Origin: Geoglobus acetivorans
GTDB lineage: Archaea > Halobacteriota > Archaeoglobi > Archaeoglobales > Archaeoglobaceae
Length of the DNA: 64,000 nt
Direction: 5' to 3'
Assembly (NCBI RefSeq): GCF_000789255.1
Contig: NZ_CP009552.1
Span: forward strand, 1,426,001 to 1,490,000
How positions within the stretch are numbered: position 1 is the stretch's first letter; every line of letters begins with the position of its first letter. A program made the position numbers and the translations under genes. The notes beneath the pieces are model-generated. The model did not search any database and was not told where the DNA came from. It was given only the letters and a program-made list of their open reading frames with translations. Positions 63,388-64,000 of this stretch are shown one piece after another.

Positions 63388-64000
63388 ACAGTACCGGCCC
63401 TTTGAAATCCCTCATTTTTTCACCTATGTTCTTCAATCTTCCCTTAACGATCCTCTGAGTATCCAGAGTGCCGTTCTCGATTGCAACGGCAGGTTTATCG
63501 GGGCTGATACCAATTTCAATCATCCTCTCCGCAACGCTCTGGATGCTATCCCTCCCCATCATGACCACAAACGTTCCTCCCAATATCGCCTCAATCCCGA
63601 AATCCTCTCTTCCCGAAAGAACTGTGAGTGATGAAATCCCCCTGGCAGTCAGAGGAATTCCGGCAAGGACAGGAACACCATTCAAAGAGCTTACTCCGGG
63701 AATTATTTCAAACGGTATTCTGTTCGCCTTCAGAAAGAGAATTTCGTCCGCAAGCCTGCCAAAAATTCCGGGATCCCCTCCCTTCAGCCTCGCAACAGTC
63801 TTCCCCTCAAGCGCATATTTTTTCATCATTTCGTTTATTTCTTTCTGCCTTTTCTCCCCGTTACCATCGCCTTTTCTTTTTCCAGCATAAACAAGCTCTT
63901 TGTTTTCACAATCAACAAGCTCAAAGATTCCTTCATCGATGAGCGCATCATACAGAATTACATCCGCTTTTTCAAGAGCCTTGAGTCCCCTGAGAGTTAT
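63353..64000 (-). CDS. cobA: uroporphyrinogen-III C-methyltransferase (SUMT), N-terminus outside window
   Basis: Makes precorrin-2 from uroporphyrinogen III by adding two methyl groups, the entry to corrin and siroheme. The frame is open to the window edge with about 216 residues present. It has [21 protein letters not shown] (in part), [21 protein letters not shown] and [22 protein letters not shown] (in part). The true start lies to the right. It is convergent with cbiX and consistent with the corrin genes around it. Confidence 0.92.
   Translation of the reverse strand: MTLRGLKALEKADVILYDALIDEGIFELVDCENKELVYAGKRKGDGNGEKRQKEINEMMKKYALEGKTVARLKGGDPGIFGRLADEILFLKANRIPFEIIPGVSSLNGVPVLAGIPLTARGISSLTVLSGREDFGIEAILGGTFVVMMGRDSIQSVAERMIEIGISPDKPAVAIENGTLDTQRIVKGRLKNIGEKMRDFKGPVLFIVGDVADLLP

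Overview
The window is archaeal chromosome, most likely from the Archaeoglobales (an Archaeoglobus, Ferroglobus or Geoglobus relative). The signs are a complete A-type ATP synthase operon, a histone-fold protein, RadA, aIF1A, Rio1, Nob1, aCPSF1/FttA, a proteasome beta subunit, the phosphomevalonate dehydratase pair of the archaeal mevalonate route, futalosine-type menaquinone genes, TATA-box promoters (many apparently leaderless), and a membrane [NiFe] hydrogenase. The species cannot be fixed from sequence inspection alone.

Layout. 0-4 kb: the 3' end of RNA 3'-terminal phosphate cyclase, then a three-gene membrane-bound uptake [NiFe] hydrogenase (small subunit, cytochrome b, large subunit). 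3.9-13.1 kb (minus): the operon atpH-I-K-E-C-F-A-B-D, followed without a break by two tiny genes and a DUF99 endonuclease-like gene. 13.1-17.1 kb (minus): nitroreductase, SAM hydrolase (DUF62), DUF61, a membrane-anchored Clp-fold protease, MoaD-like and MoeA. 17.4-30.8 kb: histone, S-adenosylhomocysteine hydrolase, radical SAM, PaaK-type CoA ligase, a solute symporter with a 25-residue partner, Lrp regulator, RadA, a translation/ribosome-assembly group (TyrRS, aIF1A, Rio1, KH protein), Mrp ATPase, a HAD phosphatase, and a Kht-like K+/H+ antiporter pair. 30.8-35.5 kb (minus): mqnE-mqnA-mqnC, an AglJ-like glycosyltransferase, a GfcR-like PRTase regulator and Nob1.

35.6-41.0 kb is an A+T-richer accessory island next to tRNA-Lys(CTT). 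It holds an orphan gene start with promoter and palindrome, a tail-anchored protein made of two internal repeats, an AN1 zinc finger-TM-CAP fusion, a four-TM protein, integrase fragments, two copies of the tRNA 3' half (att sites) and a VapBC pair. The order of att sites and integrase N and C fragments fits two successive SSV-type integrations into the same tRNA gene.

41.2-56.4 kb: PepQ, methionine aminopeptidase, a divergent FtsZ/tubulin-like protein without the glycine-rich GTP loop, a CoA-type NUDIX enzyme, site-2 protease, phosphomevalonate dehydratase, TatC, TrkA-TrkH, an ACT regulator, PyrIB, HemD, MobB, FttA and PsmB. 56.6-64.0 kb: anaerobic cobalamin genes cbiT-L-F-G-H-C-D on the minus strand, overlapping end to end. 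CbiG appears to begin at an AUA codon. A NapH-like Fe-S membrane protein, cbiE and cbiX are on plus, and a SUMT gene runs off the right edge.

Functionally, hydrogenase, menaquinone synthesis, molybdopterin, heme-branch and corrin genes and the ATP synthase describe an anaerobe conserving energy by H2- or organic-driven respiration. The island is the only clearly mobile region.
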